A stretch of 64,000 bases of DNA from Microseira wollei NIES-4236. Its GTDB lineage: Bacteria > Cyanobacteriota > Cyanobacteriia > Cyanobacteriales > Aerosakkonemataceae. Positions 33,648 to 42,121 of the stretch are shown here, in pieces. A model generated the notes under the pieces. It did no database searches and was not told the origin of the DNA. It worked only from the letters and a program-made list of their open reading frames with translations. The stretch is taken from the NCBI RefSeq assembly GCF_020521235.1, contig NZ_BLAY01000031.1, forward strand, positions 1 to 64,000, read 5' to 3'. Position 1 is the stretch's first letter, and each line of letters opens with the position of its first letter. Position numbers and translations under genes: made by a program.

Positions 33648-34160
33648 ATGTCTATCTTACCAACCTCAGAGCCAAATTCCAAGCCCGTCCATAGACTTGC
33701 TCGCTTCGTCACCAAAGCAACAGCCGCCCTACTGTTCAACCTGAAGCCAGAACAGATTAAGCGCGTCGAATGCTGGCGATATGTGGTTTACGTCAACGGC
33801 GAGGGAGTCAGTCAATTCGTCAGCTACGCCGATTTTCCGCCCATTGTAGGGGTAGAAGCACCCACAGATTTAGACTTCGCGTACTGGCGCCGCCGCTGCA
33901 AAAAGAGCCAAAATCCCGAAAAAAGGAAGCTTGCCCCCGATTTTTGGGCGCAGTTTTATGCTAATAAGTTCCACCATGCTCTCTCAATAGGAGAGTTATT
34001 TAATTGGGGCAAAATGGTGAATTTGGTAAAACGAGTATTTGCCGAAACCACATTGCACAAGCTGCGAGAGGTGTACCGCCTGGAAAAATGGGCGATAGAG
34101 AACTTTTCAATAGTTACGGGACTTACCCACGACGAGGGCATCACCTTTGTTTCGACCTAG
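33648..34160 (+). CDS. Unrecognised ~150-residue protein, module A copy
   Basis: I do not recognise this family. From ATG 33648 (MSILPTSEPNSKPVHRLARF) it has 170 residues. The frame is open to 33603, but copy B has no match there. Notable features are a basic N-terminal helix (HRLARFVTKATAALLF), a strand RVECWRYVVYVNGEGVSQFV, an aromatic loop DFAYWRRRCKKSQNPEK and a C-terminal helix NLVKRVFAETTLHKLREVYR. No signal peptide or membrane helix is seen. Residues up to KWAIENF match copy B (34557-35027) almost exactly. The last ~17 residues (SIVTGLTHDEGITFVST) are read from a repeat that has invaded the 3' end. A DNA-related or toxin-like role is only a guess from the HTH partner. Confidence 0.7.
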   Translation: MSILPTSEPNSKPVHRLARFVTKATAALLFNLKPEQIKRVECWRYVVYVNGEGVSQFVSYADFPPIVGVEAPTDLDFAYWRRRCKKSQNPEKRKLAPDFWAQFYANKFHHALSIGELFNWGKMVNLVKRVFAETTLHKLREVYRLEKWAIENFSIVTGLTHDEGITFVST

Positions 34161-34217
34161 ATCTCTAGTTTGCAACCGACGATTTTTCACAGAAACGCGG
34201 TTTCTTTAAACTAGGTG
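34117..34217. mobile_element. MITE-like element, TIR family C (degenerate), at the 3' end of the module A gene
   Basis: GGGACTTACCCACGACGAGG and the following CATCACCTTTGTTTC, TAGATCTCTAG and CGATTTTTCACAGAAACGCG match the body of family C copies at 36450, 38044 and 55108. The left part is translated as the odd C-terminus of the module A protein. The right end is decayed. Confidence 0.65.
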
Positions 34218-34242
34218 TTCGCACTGGAGCGATCGCGCCACC

Positions 34243-34455
34243 CTAATCTCGCACTACCTCAACCAAGTCTTCAATCATCACATCAAACGCGCGCGCTAAT
34301 TTCTGAATAGCTGTGAAATCAACCATCGCCATTGCTGGTGAGCGGGCGTATGTTCTAACTGTGCTGTAAATAACTCCAGAACGCTCAGACACTTCCTTGA
34401 GCGTCCAACCTTTCTCAGCCGCAAGTTCTCTAACCCGCAACCTAATTAGCCCCAT
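34243..34455 (-). CDS. XRE-family regulator, module B
   Basis: The 70-residue HTH protein has MGLIRLRVRELAAEKGWTLK, VSERSGVIYSTVRTYARS and IQKLARAFDVMIEDLVEVV. It is divergent from the unknown-protein gene at 34557, with ~100 bp between containing AAAACTGAAGGGCGATCGC, also present upstream of copy A. It is only distantly similar to the module A regulator, although the divergent partner genes are nearly identical. Confidence 0.85.
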   Translation of the reverse strand: MGLIRLRVRELAAEKGWTLKEVSERSGVIYSTVRTYARSPAMAMVDFTAIQKLARAFDVMIEDLVEVVRD

Positions 34456-34556
34456 TTTTACCTTTACAAGTGTTGAACTTTAGTCATTATACGTCTATGA
34501 TAAATAAAGATCGCCGCTCCGGCTTGCAAAACTGAAGGGCGATCGCTTCTATATCT

Positions 34557-35027
34557 ATGTTATCAACATCTATGTTATCAACTTCTCAGCCAAATTCCAA
34601 GCCCGTCCATAGACTTGCTCGCTTCGTCACTAAAGCAACAGCCGCCCTACTGTTCAACCTGAAGCCAGAACAGATTAAGCGCGTCGAATGCTGGCGATAT
34701 GTGGTTTACGTCAACGGCGAGGGAGTCAGTCAATTCGTCAGCTACGCCGATTTTCCGCCCATTGTAGGCGTAGAAGCACCCACAGATTTAGACTTCGCGT
34801 ACTGGCGCCGCCGCTGCAAAAAGAGCCAAAATCCCGAAAAAAGGAAGCTTGCCCCCGATTTTTGGGCGCAGTTTTATGCTAATAAGTTCCACCATGCTCT
34901 CTCAATAGGAGAGTTATTTAATTGGGGCAAAATGGTGAATTTGGTAAAACGAGTATTTGCCGAAACCACATTGCACAAACTGCGAGACGTGTACCGCCTG
35001 GAAAAATGGGCGATAGAGAACTTCTGA
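34557..35027 (+). CDS. Unrecognised ~150-residue protein, module B copy
   Basis: The 156-residue (or 151 from ATG 34572) near-identical twin of the module A protein starts at SQPNSKPVHRLARF and ends KWAIENF followed by TGA, giving the probable native length. The first codons hold a 15-bp tandem duplication (ATGTTATCAACATCT, then ATGTTATCAACTTCT). Over ~430 bp the two copies differ at only about five bases seen by eye, so duplication or gene conversion is recent. Family and function are unknown. Confidence 0.75.
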   Translation: MLSTSMLSTSQPNSKPVHRLARFVTKATAALLFNLKPEQIKRVECWRYVVYVNGEGVSQFVSYADFPPIVGVEAPTDLDFAYWRRRCKKSQNPEKRKLAPDFWAQFYANKFHHALSIGELFNWGKMVNLVKRVFAETTLHKLRDVYRLEKWAIENF

Positions 35028-35048
35028 ATACTTAACTAGGCAGATATA

Positions 35049-35192
35049 TAACGCAAGTTGCTAGTTATCTCATGAATAGAAGCTAATGGCTAATGGCTAA
35101 TGGCTAATGTCAGTAAAAATCCTATATTAGCAATTAGCAATTAGCAATTAGCAATTAGCAACTTCGAAGTTTATAACTAGCAACTTGGGTTA
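35049..35192. mobile_element. MITE-like element, TIR family A
   Basis: The 144-bp element has ends TAACGCAAGTTGCTAGTTAT and ATAACTAGCAACTTGGGTTA. The left inner part is GCTAATGGCTAATGGCTAAT and the right inner part TTAGCAATTAGCAATTAGCA, which can largely pair. It is flanked by TATA on the left and TATA on the right, compatible with a TA target duplication. Confidence 0.8.
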
Positions 35193-35328
35193 TATAGCTA
35201 AAGATAGGAGGGAGGCGCATCGTCCTTATTTTCCTCGCTCCAAGATGCGAGCCCATACCTACTCAAAAATAACTACGGCACTTCAATCGGAGATGGCACT
35301 AAAAAATTGCTTATGGACTGTCTCCAAA

Positions 35329-35976
35329 TCATTTCTGTATTTGTTCTCTTACCCACTTGCGAAATGCTCTGAGGGTTGCACTTTCTCCCATTGTTATGCT
35401 CTGTTGCACAAACTGGGAAATAGCTTCTACAATTGGCAAGTTTGGAAACGTGGGACTAATTTCCGATTCAATGTATTTCCCATCTCGAAGAACATTAATT
35501 TGTAGCTTGCCATTTTCATATCGCCACAGTTGAGGTACTCCGAGTGCCTCGTAAGCATCAAGCTGGGTTTTAGAAGTAACATCCACTTCGATAGCTAAAT
35601 CAGGCGGCGGATCGACGGTCAAGTCAATCCGCTTTTTACCAATCATTATAGCATAATTTTGAATGTAGAAACATTGGTCTGGATCGATGCCTTGATCCAT
35701 ATCTTTTCGTTTAAAAGTCGTCGAGCCGAAACACTGCCGCTCTATCTCCAGTTCTTCGATTAATATCTTTACCATATCACCAATGAATTCTTTATTTACT
35801 TCATGTTCTGGCAATGGCATTCTTATCTCCAAAGTTCCTTGACTGTAAGCTATACGACTGGCACGAGCTTCTCCCAATTCTTCTAAAATAGCTTCAAATT
35901 CCTGCCAGCTTACATCGTGTAACAATACCCTATGCCCCGGCGGTACACTTATTTGTCTTAATTGCAGCGTTACCAT
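35329..35976 (-). CDS. Uma2 family (DUF820) nuclease-like protein
   Basis: The 215-residue Uma2 protein starts with the subgroup motif PPGHRVLLHDVSWQEFEAIL, then RIAYSQGTLEIRMPLPEHE, FGSTTFKRKDMDQGIDPDQC, and the metal-site strand DPPPDLAIEVDVTSKTQ followed by YEALGVPQLWRYENGKLQI. The PD-(D/E)XK-type acidic residues (Asp, Glu, Lys in DLAIEVDVTSK) are intact. It has no operon partner. The upstream region is AT-rich. Confidence 0.9.
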   Translation of the reverse strand: MVTLQLRQISVPPGHRVLLHDVSWQEFEAILEELGEARASRIAYSQGTLEIRMPLPEHEVNKEFIGDMVKILIEELEIERQCFGSTTFKRKDMDQGIDPDQCFYIQNYAIMIGKKRIDLTVDPPPDLAIEVDVTSKTQLDAYEALGVPQLWRYENGKLQINVLRDGKYIESEISPTFPNLPIVEAISQFVQQSITMGESATLRAFRKWVREQIQK

Positions 35977-36200
35977 TTCAACCTCCGATTTTAATTTATT
36001 TAGTAGCTATATAATATTAATTATAAAATGAGTAAATCATGTATAATTATAATCAATTGTCTCATAAATTAGGCAAATGGGAGAGCGACGGCGTCTTTGA
36101 AAAACACAATTATAGACGAGCGAGCGCCTACGCATAATTTTACTTTATCTTAGAGGCGAGCGCTCCCCACCCAACACTAACTATAGCTTGATTCTCTACA

Positions 36201-36359
36201 TAACTCAAGTTGCTAGTTATCTCATGCATAGTAGCTAATGGCGTTACTAGGCAGAGCCCTGGTCACGAGGCTAATGGCGAGATTGGTAAAAATCCAAGAT
36301 TAGCAATTAGCAATTAGCCAGCTGGCAACGCGCTTGTTTATAACTAGCAACTTGCGTTA
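36201..36359. mobile_element. MITE-like element, TIR family A
   Basis: The 159-bp element has ends TAACTCAAGTTGCTAGTTAT and ATAACTAGCAACTTGCGTTA. The bases ACA precede the left end and CAT follow the right end. The interior is close to the copy at 11778-11938 (shared CCTGGTCACGAGGCTAATGG block in opposite orientation). Confidence 0.8.
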
Positions 36360-36449
36360 CATAGCTTAAACTATCCCATCCCTTTTACCTGAAAACCAGC
36401 CCAGAAGTAGGGGCGAGTGAATGGTTTCTCTGTGCTTTCCAATTTAATC

Positions 36450-36550
36450 ATGACTTACGCAAAAAAACCCGGTTTCTACCAAAAATCGTGGGTTTAGATC
36501 CGAGAGATTGACGCATCACCTTTGTTTTTGGGCCTGCGTGCATAAGTCCT
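36450..36550. mobile_element. MITE-like element, TIR family C
   Basis: Ends ATGACTTACGCA and TGCATAAGTCCT surround AAACCCGGTTTCTACC, AAAAATCGTGGGTTTAGATC and CGCATCACCTTTGTTTTTGG. The body order matches the copies at 38044 and 55108. Confidence 0.75.
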
Positions 36551-36618
36551 GTTAATGTTGGGTACATTCCCACCCAACAGAAAGAAAAACAGTTAATCAA
36601 CAGTCGCGAGGAATTCTT

Positions 36619-37311
36619 ATGACCGTAAATTTTCCCGATGATATCCAACCTGAAAATGTTATCGATTTCCGAAGCCATTCCAAAACCAACAATCAAAACA
36701 GGTACATCGATCCCATCAAAGCTGATGAATATCGCAGCACGGGTAAATGTGACGACCCAAGATTAAAAAGAGTCCTAAAACGTCTCTATACTGGCGAGCA
36801 AGTGCTATCGCCCCAAAGCGCAGAACGGCTAGGTCAGGCTCTTGATCAAGCAGTAGAAGTTATCGAAAAATCAGCTTCCTCTCTTGCGGATTTGAGCAAG
36901 GTTTTACAGATTTCCCTGGGTCAATCCCAAAACGACAGCGATCGAACAGCTACCGAAATTAAACAACTCATTGAGTCCGAACAAAAAAATCTCACCCAGG
37001 GAATTCATCGCCTATTAAATATCGCTCAAAAGTACGCCAAATCTCCTCGTAACATCAGCAACGCACAACATGCAGGCTACAAACGCTACCAAAAGCTGGT
37101 CGATGACATCACCTATATTCATCGATTTCTAGTTGAGCAAGCTCACGTATCCGTAGCAGGTTTTGAGCTAAGTCTTCATCCAAAAGCTTATTTTCGCCGC
37201 TGGGATTATCTGGATGTTTTGCCTGGGTACTGTAGAGAATTAGCCAATCTTACTCGCCGCAGTATTTTTGAAAAAGTTCCGGGAACACAATCTGACGCTT
37301 TAGAACTTTAA
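36619..37311 (+). CDS. Hypothetical soluble protein, operon partner of a pentapeptide protein
   Basis: I do not recognise this 230-residue protein. The N-terminus (MTVNFPDDIQPENVIDFRSH) is polar. Residues ~50-150 are predicted helical with heptad-like patterns (SAERLGQALDQAVEVIEKSA; TEIKQLIESEQKNLTQGIHR), and the C-terminal part is compact and aromatic (LSLHPKAYFRRWDYLDVLPG). A good ribosome site (GAGGAA) precedes ATG 36619. It ends 18 bases before the pentapeptide-repeat gene, so the pair is probably one transcript. No signal peptide or membrane segment is present. Confidence 0.7.
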   Translation: MTVNFPDDIQPENVIDFRSHSKTNNQNRYIDPIKADEYRSTGKCDDPRLKRVLKRLYTGEQVLSPQSAERLGQALDQAVEVIEKSASSLADLSKVLQISLGQSQNDSDRTATEIKQLIESEQKNLTQGIHRLLNIAQKYAKSPRNISNAQHAGYKRYQKLVDDITYIHRFLVEQAHVSVAGFELSLHPKAYFRRWDYLDVLPGYCRELANLTRRSIFEKVPGTQSDALEL

Positions 37312-37329
37312 TTTGATTGGAGATGTATT

Positions 37330-38037
37330 ATGTTAGACAAATTATGCAAAAGCCTTGCAACAATTTTGGGCATTGATTCGGCTCCAACGACACCGCAACG
37401 CCCTAAACTGCTAACTATTAGGGATGGAGATTTTTATCGAGATTACCAAAATGGTAGAAGAGATTTTCGCAATTTAATCTTCGAGAATGTTGATTTACGA
37501 GAAATCAATCTATGCGGAATTGATTTCCGCAAGTCTGATTTGAGAATGGTCGAGTTACATAACGGAGTCCAGTTGCAAGGTGCTGACTTAAGCGGGGTGA
37601 TGCTTAGTGGCATGAATTTACGGGGACTTGACCTCAGTAACGCTAATCTATATGAAGCGGTACTGGTGGGGACTGACTTAAGGGGTGCAAATCTAAATGG
37701 GGCGAACCTCAGTAAAGCTAATTTGAGCTATGTCAATTTCTACCATGCCTTCCTAGTAGGAGCCGAATTGCCTGATTCTCAGTTATACGCTGCTGACTTG
37801 AGCAAAGCTGACCTAAAAGGGGTCAATCTCAGCCGTGCTAACCTGAGTCGAGCTAACCTAACATGGGCTGACCTAAGTTATACCAATTTGGGTGAAGCTG
37901 ACCTAACGATGGCGAATCTGAGCTATGCTGACTTGGAAGGTTCTAACCCGGAACTTGCCCACACGCTGTTTACGACCCTTACAGGCGTGCGGTTGCCTGA
38001 AAATGTTTTTATTGGTAGGGGTAGGGGTAAAACTTAG
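37330..38037 (+). CDS. Pentapeptide-repeat protein
   Basis: The 235-residue protein has about 25 consecutive A(D/N)LXX pentapeptides from residue ~55 to ~215 (LRMVELHNG, then LSNANLYEAVLVGTDLRGAN and LSRANLSRANLTWADLSYTN), which fold as a right-handed quadrilateral beta-helix. The N-terminal ~50 residues precede the helix and may bind the partner encoded upstream. Some such proteins mimic DNA and protect gyrase, but most cyanobacterial ones have no known role, and none can be assigned here. There are GGAG-like bases before ATG 37330. Confidence 0.9.
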   Translation: MLDKLCKSLATILGIDSAPTTPQRPKLLTIRDGDFYRDYQNGRRDFRNLIFENVDLREINLCGIDFRKSDLRMVELHNGVQLQGADLSGVMLSGMNLRGLDLSNANLYEAVLVGTDLRGANLNGANLSKANLSYVNFYHAFLVGAELPDSQLYAADLSKADLKGVNLSRANLSRANLTWADLSYTNLGEADLTMANLSYADLEGSNPELAHTLFTTLTGVRLPENVFIGRGRGKT

Positions 38038-38043
38038 CAATTT

Positions 38044-38130
38044 AGAACTTAGGCAAAGAAACCGGGTTTCTATGAAAAATCAGAGATCTACGCAGAAACA
38101 AAGGTGATAGGTTCGTCGTGCCTAAGTCCT
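38044..38130. mobile_element. MITE-like element, TIR family C
   Basis: The 87-bp element has ends AGAACTTAGGCA and TGCCTAAGTCCT. It contains AAGAAACCGGGTTTCTATG, AAAATCAGAGATCTACGC and AACAAAGGTGATAGGTTCGT, the compact complete form of family C. It sits seven bases after the pentapeptide stop. Confidence 0.8.
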
Positions 38131-38298
38131 GCAATTATTACCCATAAAAATAGACGCTAGAGAACTTTGAGGAAGAGGTAAAATTCTCTCACTACCTCTT
38201 CCTTCGCGCCCTTTGCGTCTAATTCGCTACCCTTGAATCGCTCTTGCGCATCCGCGCCGCTGCGCGAACGCTAACGCGGTTCAATTAAATCTACCTTC

Positions 38299-40569
38299 TT
38301 ACGGCACTTCAATCGGAATCAAAGCATTCTCCGGCAAATAACTGCGATAACGCTCTCCCTCCGACAAAACCAAAATCAGCCGCAAAGGATAATCTGGTTC
38401 AACATTCAAATCAGCCCAAGGCACAGCCAATTCCAAACACTTATTTAAAGCCAATTGGGCGCGACTGGTACGAGGATGCCATTGATAATGCTCCCCAGCT
38501 TCTTGAAACCAAATTGATTTCGTCAGTAAATTAACCCCCAAATGATGGTGAAAATGATAATTTAGCGGTGCTTCATCGGGTAACTCAGCCAGCGGCACCG
38601 GACTATTATTCATTGTCCTATCTGGATAAAACCAAAGCAAATTTAACTCTGGCGGACAATCTTTTCCTGGTTGAATGCCACTTTTGAAATCTAACCTGAC
38701 ATAGAAATTCAAGTGATCGACCCCATACCAAAGCCGCTGGACTGCAATGCTGTTGTGCATCGTACCCCGCGCGCCGCCAATTTCGATTCGCCCTGCTTTA
38801 TCCCAGTCTTGTTCGTCACCCACACCATCGATAATCGGATGAATAAAGCTTTCTGGTCGATGATCGCCTCGCGCTTCGTGAATCTCAACTGGCTTGAGAA
38901 TATTTTCTGGAATGGGTGCGTTTAATGCTTGATAAAGCGCGCACAAATGTTCGCGAAATAACTGGTCAAAAATGGCATCTTGGTTAGAAGAATGACCTTC
39001 ACCAAACCACCAAAACCAGTCAGAACCTTCAGCAGCATAAAGCGCTTCCCAGGCTTCAGGATTATTTTCTTCCGTCGCTTCTGGATGATTTGCTAATACT
39101 ATTCTTGCTTCTGTTAGCAAATCCCAAGCGCGGTTTTTAGCCTGGTCGCCGATCCAAGTGGTAAGATTACCATCGACCCAGGAACCCGTATGCAGTTGCT
39201 CGGCGGGGATAGTCGCCGTTGGGGGGAACTGGTCGATAAATTCCGATACGGTGACGAGTTTAATGTCCGGAGAGTCGCTCAGGGTGGCGTAGAGGGCTTC
39301 CAGGAAGGGTTTACCGTCTAATTGGTAATATTCCCAGCAATTTTCCCCATCCAGGGCAATGGTGACCAACCAAGGCTGTTCTAGGGCTGTTCCGTCCCCT
39401 GGCTGCCTGTGTTTGAGGGTACGAGCGATCGCTTCCAAGTGTCCCACCAATTCCGCCGCCGCCCGCTGCGGTTCCATCGACCCATAAGTAAATCCAATCA
39501 AATCGGATAATCTATGGTCGCGAAACACAATCGCTAAGTCACCCGCTGGCGTTTCTAAGCGATAGGGACGATACAATAACTCCGGTTCTTCCACATTTCC
39601 AGAACCATCCCGGTGGAAGAAGTGCTTCAGGGTCCAACCTAAAATAGCTTCATCCGAGCAAATCCAGTTAAACCCCTGTTTGACAATGTGTGGTAAAATC
39701 TGGGTGCCAACTGCCTGTTCCGAAGGCCACAACCCGCGAGGGGCACAGCCGAATCGCTTTTCGTACATATCCCGCGCTTTTTGCAAGTGGCGGGGAATAT
39801 CTTCTTCCCACTGAAAGCGGTGCTGGGGTAAATTCATATTCGACACCGCTACCCGCCCGACGTTTGTATCTGCCAGCAAGGGCAAGATTGGGTGGGTGTA
39901 GGGCGAAGTTGTGACTTCCAACTGCCCAGCTTCCTGCATTTTCCGATGCTGGGGGACAATGCGGCCCAGAATTTCTTGCTGTTTGGCGTAAATTTTGCGG
40001 CGATCGCTTAAATTAAAATTTCTCCCCCGTTCGATCCACGCCGCAATTTCCGGGTCGTCCCAAAATAACGGATCGATCCAAGCCAGATTATGCCAAGCCA
40101 TGACATCGCCGTAATCTCCCGACTGCCAATTTTCCAGACACCAGGAGCGTCCATTTTCCTGCCGTTGCTGGTACAATTCGGCGTAGCGCGGATGCGGGTC
40201 GATCAGCGTGTGGTGGTTGGCGTCAAAAAAATGCTCGATAATAAATCGACGCTGTTGATCGTTAAGCTTTTCGGCTGGGGTTAAAGCCACCGCCAGATAA
40301 GGGTCTACCCCCGTTCCAGCAATGTAATCTTCCAGTTGCAGAATTAGCGAGGGGACTAAGTTTACGGTTTGATGCAATTTGGGATAGCGTTCCAACAGCA
40401 GCACCAAATCCAGGTAATCTTTTGTTCCGTGCAGCCTTACCCAAGGTAAGCGGTACTCACTTGTAGCGAGGACATCGGCATCGCCATCAGACAGCGGGGT
40501 GTTGTTGCGACTTTTATACAAAGGTTGATGCTGATGCCAGATAAACGCGACGTATAGAGGATGGGTCAT
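38299..40569 (-). CDS. Glycoside hydrolase family 57 protein
   Basis: From ATG 40569 the protein has 756 residues and starts MTHPLYVAFIWHQHQPLYKS, with the GH57 HQHQPYY-like first motif. RGLWPSEQAVGTQILPHIVK carries the Glu nucleophile region, ICSDEAILGWTLKHFF the following motif, and LDGENCWEYYQLDGKPFLEA the late acid motif. The C-terminal ~250 residues form beta-rich accessory domains. GH57 enzymes act on alpha-glucans such as glycogen as amylases, branching enzymes or amylopullulanases. The length suggests an alpha-amylase/amylopullulanase-like member, but the substrate is uncertain. It is cytoplasmic, with no signal peptide. The seven codons upstream of this ATG lie in a repeat and are left out. 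Confidence 0.9.
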   Translation of the reverse strand: MTHPLYVAFIWHQHQPLYKSRNNTPLSDGDADVLATSEYRLPWVRLHGTKDYLDLVLLLERYPKLHQTVNLVPSLILQLEDYIAGTGVDPYLAVALTPAEKLNDQQRRFIIEHFFDANHHTLIDPHPRYAELYQQRQENGRSWCLENWQSGDYGDVMAWHNLAWIDPLFWDDPEIAAWIERGRNFNLSDRRKIYAKQQEILGRIVPQHRKMQEAGQLEVTTSPYTHPILPLLADTNVGRVAVSNMNLPQHRFQWEEDIPRHLQKARDMYEKRFGCAPRGLWPSEQAVGTQILPHIVKQGFNWICSDEAILGWTLKHFFHRDGSGNVEEPELLYRPYRLETPAGDLAIVFRDHRLSDLIGFTYGSMEPQRAAAELVGHLEAIARTLKHRQPGDGTALEQPWLVTIALDGENCWEYYQLDGKPFLEALYATLSDSPDIKLVTVSEFIDQFPPTATIPAEQLHTGSWVDGNLTTWIGDQAKNRAWDLLTEARIVLANHPEATEENNPEAWEALYAAEGSDWFWWFGEGHSSNQDAIFDQLFREHLCALYQALNAPIPENILKPVEIHEARGDHRPESFIHPIIDGVGDEQDWDKAGRIEIGGARGTMHNSIAVQRLWYGVDHLNFYVRLDFKSGIQPGKDCPPELNLLWFYPDRTMNNSPVPLAELPDEAPLNYHFHHHLGVNLLTKSIWFQEAGEHYQWHPRTSRAQLALNKCLELAVPWADLNVEPDYPLRLILVLSEGERYRSYLPENALIPIEVP

Positions 40570-40660
40570 GGGTAATAGGTAATGGGTCATGGGTCATGGG
40601 TAATGGGTCATGGGTAGTCAGGTAGCCAATGACCAATTACCCATTACCCATTACCAGTCC
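40569..40660. repeat. Short ATGGGTAAT / CCATTACC repeat tract
   Basis: Tandem ATGGGTCATGGGTAATGGGT units at ~40575-40615 are followed by GACCAATTACCCATTACCCA in inverse sense. They lie between the GH57 start and the NifU-like stop. The tract could form a hairpin, and similar tracts lie beside 20070 and 42090. Confidence 0.65.
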
Positions 40661-40891
40661 TTATATCACTTGTTCCACTTCGGCGATTTCCGGGATGGAT
40701 TCCTTGAGTCTGCGTTCAATTCCCATTCTTAAGGTCATCGTCGAGCTGGGGCAAGAACCGCAAGCACCTTGCAAGCGCAGTTTGACGATGGGGCCGTCGA
40801 TATCGACTAATTCCACGTTACCGCCATCGGACATCAAGTAAGGCCGCATTTCATCCAAAACAGTTTCGACGTTGTCAACTGTCAGTTCCAT
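40661..40891 (-). CDS. NifU-like (Nfu) iron-sulfur scaffold protein
   Basis: From ATG 40891 the protein has 76 residues, [20 protein letters not shown], a complete single Nfu domain: [20 protein letters not shown] followed by the cluster-binding motif [12 protein letters not shown] (CxxC). Nfu/CnfU proteins carry a [4Fe-4S] or [2Fe-2S] cluster to apo-proteins such as photosystem I and ferredoxin in cyanobacteria and plastids. Its length matches the cyanobacterial single-domain form. The frame is open for 23 more codons, but the internal Met is the conserved start. It is likely monocistronic. Confidence 0.93.
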   Translation of the reverse strand: MELTVDNVETVLDEMRPYLMSDGGNVELVDIDGPIVKLRLQGACGSCPSSTMTLRMGIERRLKESIPEIAEVEQVI

Positions 40892-41019
40892 GATGTCAAA
40901 CCTCGTTAAATCGCAGCTAAGTTTATCGTAGATCTTTTGAGGGAAAAAACCGCGAGCCATGTTACGGAAAATTGGCTATTGCGTTTCTGGACATCGAGAC
41001 GCGCGCTACTGGTTTTTCC

Positions 41020-41682
41020 TTAAACTGCTGCTACTTCCAGCAGTTTCACGTTGGCAAAATTAAATTCGGTGGCGATAATTTGACCATTTTCGCGGGAACG
41101 CACCACTTGGCGATTCATCACGTAATAATCGCCAATTTTCTGGTAATTATCCTCAAATTCCAGTTCTCTGGTCATTTCATTCGTCTGCGCGTTGCGGAAA
41201 ACAGCGTCGTAGCGTTTTGATAGGTAACCCTCGCCAGTATCTAAACTTTCGTGGGTATCGATAACGAACGCCATCCTTCCCATGACGCGACTGACTTGGC
41301 AAATTTCCGTGCCTCGGATCTTATAGTTAGACCCCATCGCATCGCCTTTGACCAGAATTTCCATAGCACCCGTCAAGTCTTGTTCTCCCAGGTTAAACTG
41401 GTTTTTCCCGTGGGACTGCTCAAAACTAGACCGCTTGCGGTGGGTCACCACATCCCGCAACTGAGTGTAGATGCTTTGTTTGACCTCTTCGTCCTCGATT
41501 CCGGTAACTTCTACGCTGAGGTCGCCGTTAATGCGAATTTTGCCAGTGTAGACTTCATCACCTTGCTTGAGTTCCACATCTGCACTGTAACCCGGAAAGT
41601 TCGCATCCCAGGTATAGCGGTTTTCGTAGGCCGCTTTGAATAATTCGCGAGCGTTAGTTTGCTCAGTCACAGAATTCTCCAA
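41020..41682 (-). CDS. DUF3386 family protein
   Basis: This 220-residue soluble protein, conserved in cyanobacteria and plastids, has no known function. Recognisable segments are ARELFKAAYENRYTWDANFP, YSADVELKQGDEVYTGKI and the central VVTHRKRSSFEQSHGKNQF. The end reads YYVMNRQVVRSRENGQIIAT and TEFNFANVKLL. The structure appears to be an all-beta barrel-like fold. ATG 41682 has no strong ribosome site, as is common here. It stands next to, but on its own promoter from, the NifU-like gene. Confidence 0.85.
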   Translation of the reverse strand: MENSVTEQTNARELFKAAYENRYTWDANFPGYSADVELKQGDEVYTGKIRINGDLSVEVTGIEDEEVKQSIYTQLRDVVTHRKRSSFEQSHGKNQFNLGEQDLTGAMEILVKGDAMGSNYKIRGTEICQVSRVMGRMAFVIDTHESLDTGEGYLSKRYDAVFRNAQTNEMTRELEFEDNYQKIGDYYVMNRQVVRSRENGQIIATEFNFANVKLLEVAAV

Positions 41683-41761
41683 AAATCACCTTTCTCTAGT
41701 TTAATTAAACTTGTTAACTCGGTAAGCTCATTTTTTTTCATAAAACTTACGCGCGAAGATC

Positions 41762-41955
41762 CAAGAAACCGGGTTTCTGTGTATATCTTTCGTTGCCAGC
41801 CACAATTTTTCCCTGAAACCCGGTTTCTTGGCTTTCTGTGTATATCTTTCCTTGCCAGCCACAATTTTTCCCTGAAACCCGGTTTCTTGGCTTTCTGTGT
41901 ATATCTTTCCTTGCCAGCCACAATTTTTCCCTGAAACCCGGTTTCTTGGCGTCAG
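41762..41955. repeat. 59-bp tandem repeat with AAACCCGGTTTC palindrome (three units)
   Basis: Units starting with TGTGTATATCTTT at about 41778, 41837 and 41896 each contain GCCAGCCACAATTTTTCCCT and GAAACCCGGTTTCTTGG, preceded by a fourth palindrome AAGAAACCGGGTTTCTGTG. The region lies 80 bases upstream of the DUF3386 start. Open frames across it on both strands simply translate the repeat. Confidence 0.9.
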
Positions 41956-42121
41956 TCCTGGGTTGTTATTTTTTTTACAACCCAGCAATAACTTTCGGCA
42001 TTATCTATGCTGCCATAAAATTAGTTTACGAGTATTCAACCCAATTTGCTAAGGGTAATTGTCAGGATTCGACAGCATTTTAATCCAATTACCAATGACC
42101 AATTACCAATGACCAATTACG

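Larger units (their letters stand above)
35977..36618. other. Repeat-filled intergenic region
   Basis: The region holds a family A element (36201-36359) and a family C element (36450-36550), separately listed. The rest has no supported gene. The last bases contain the ribosome site CGAGGAATTCTT of the next gene. Confidence 0.6.

Noticed and set aside
41659-42083. Plus and minus frames through the 59-bp repeats
   Set aside because: Repeat translation (CGWQ, KPGF repeats), no independent support.
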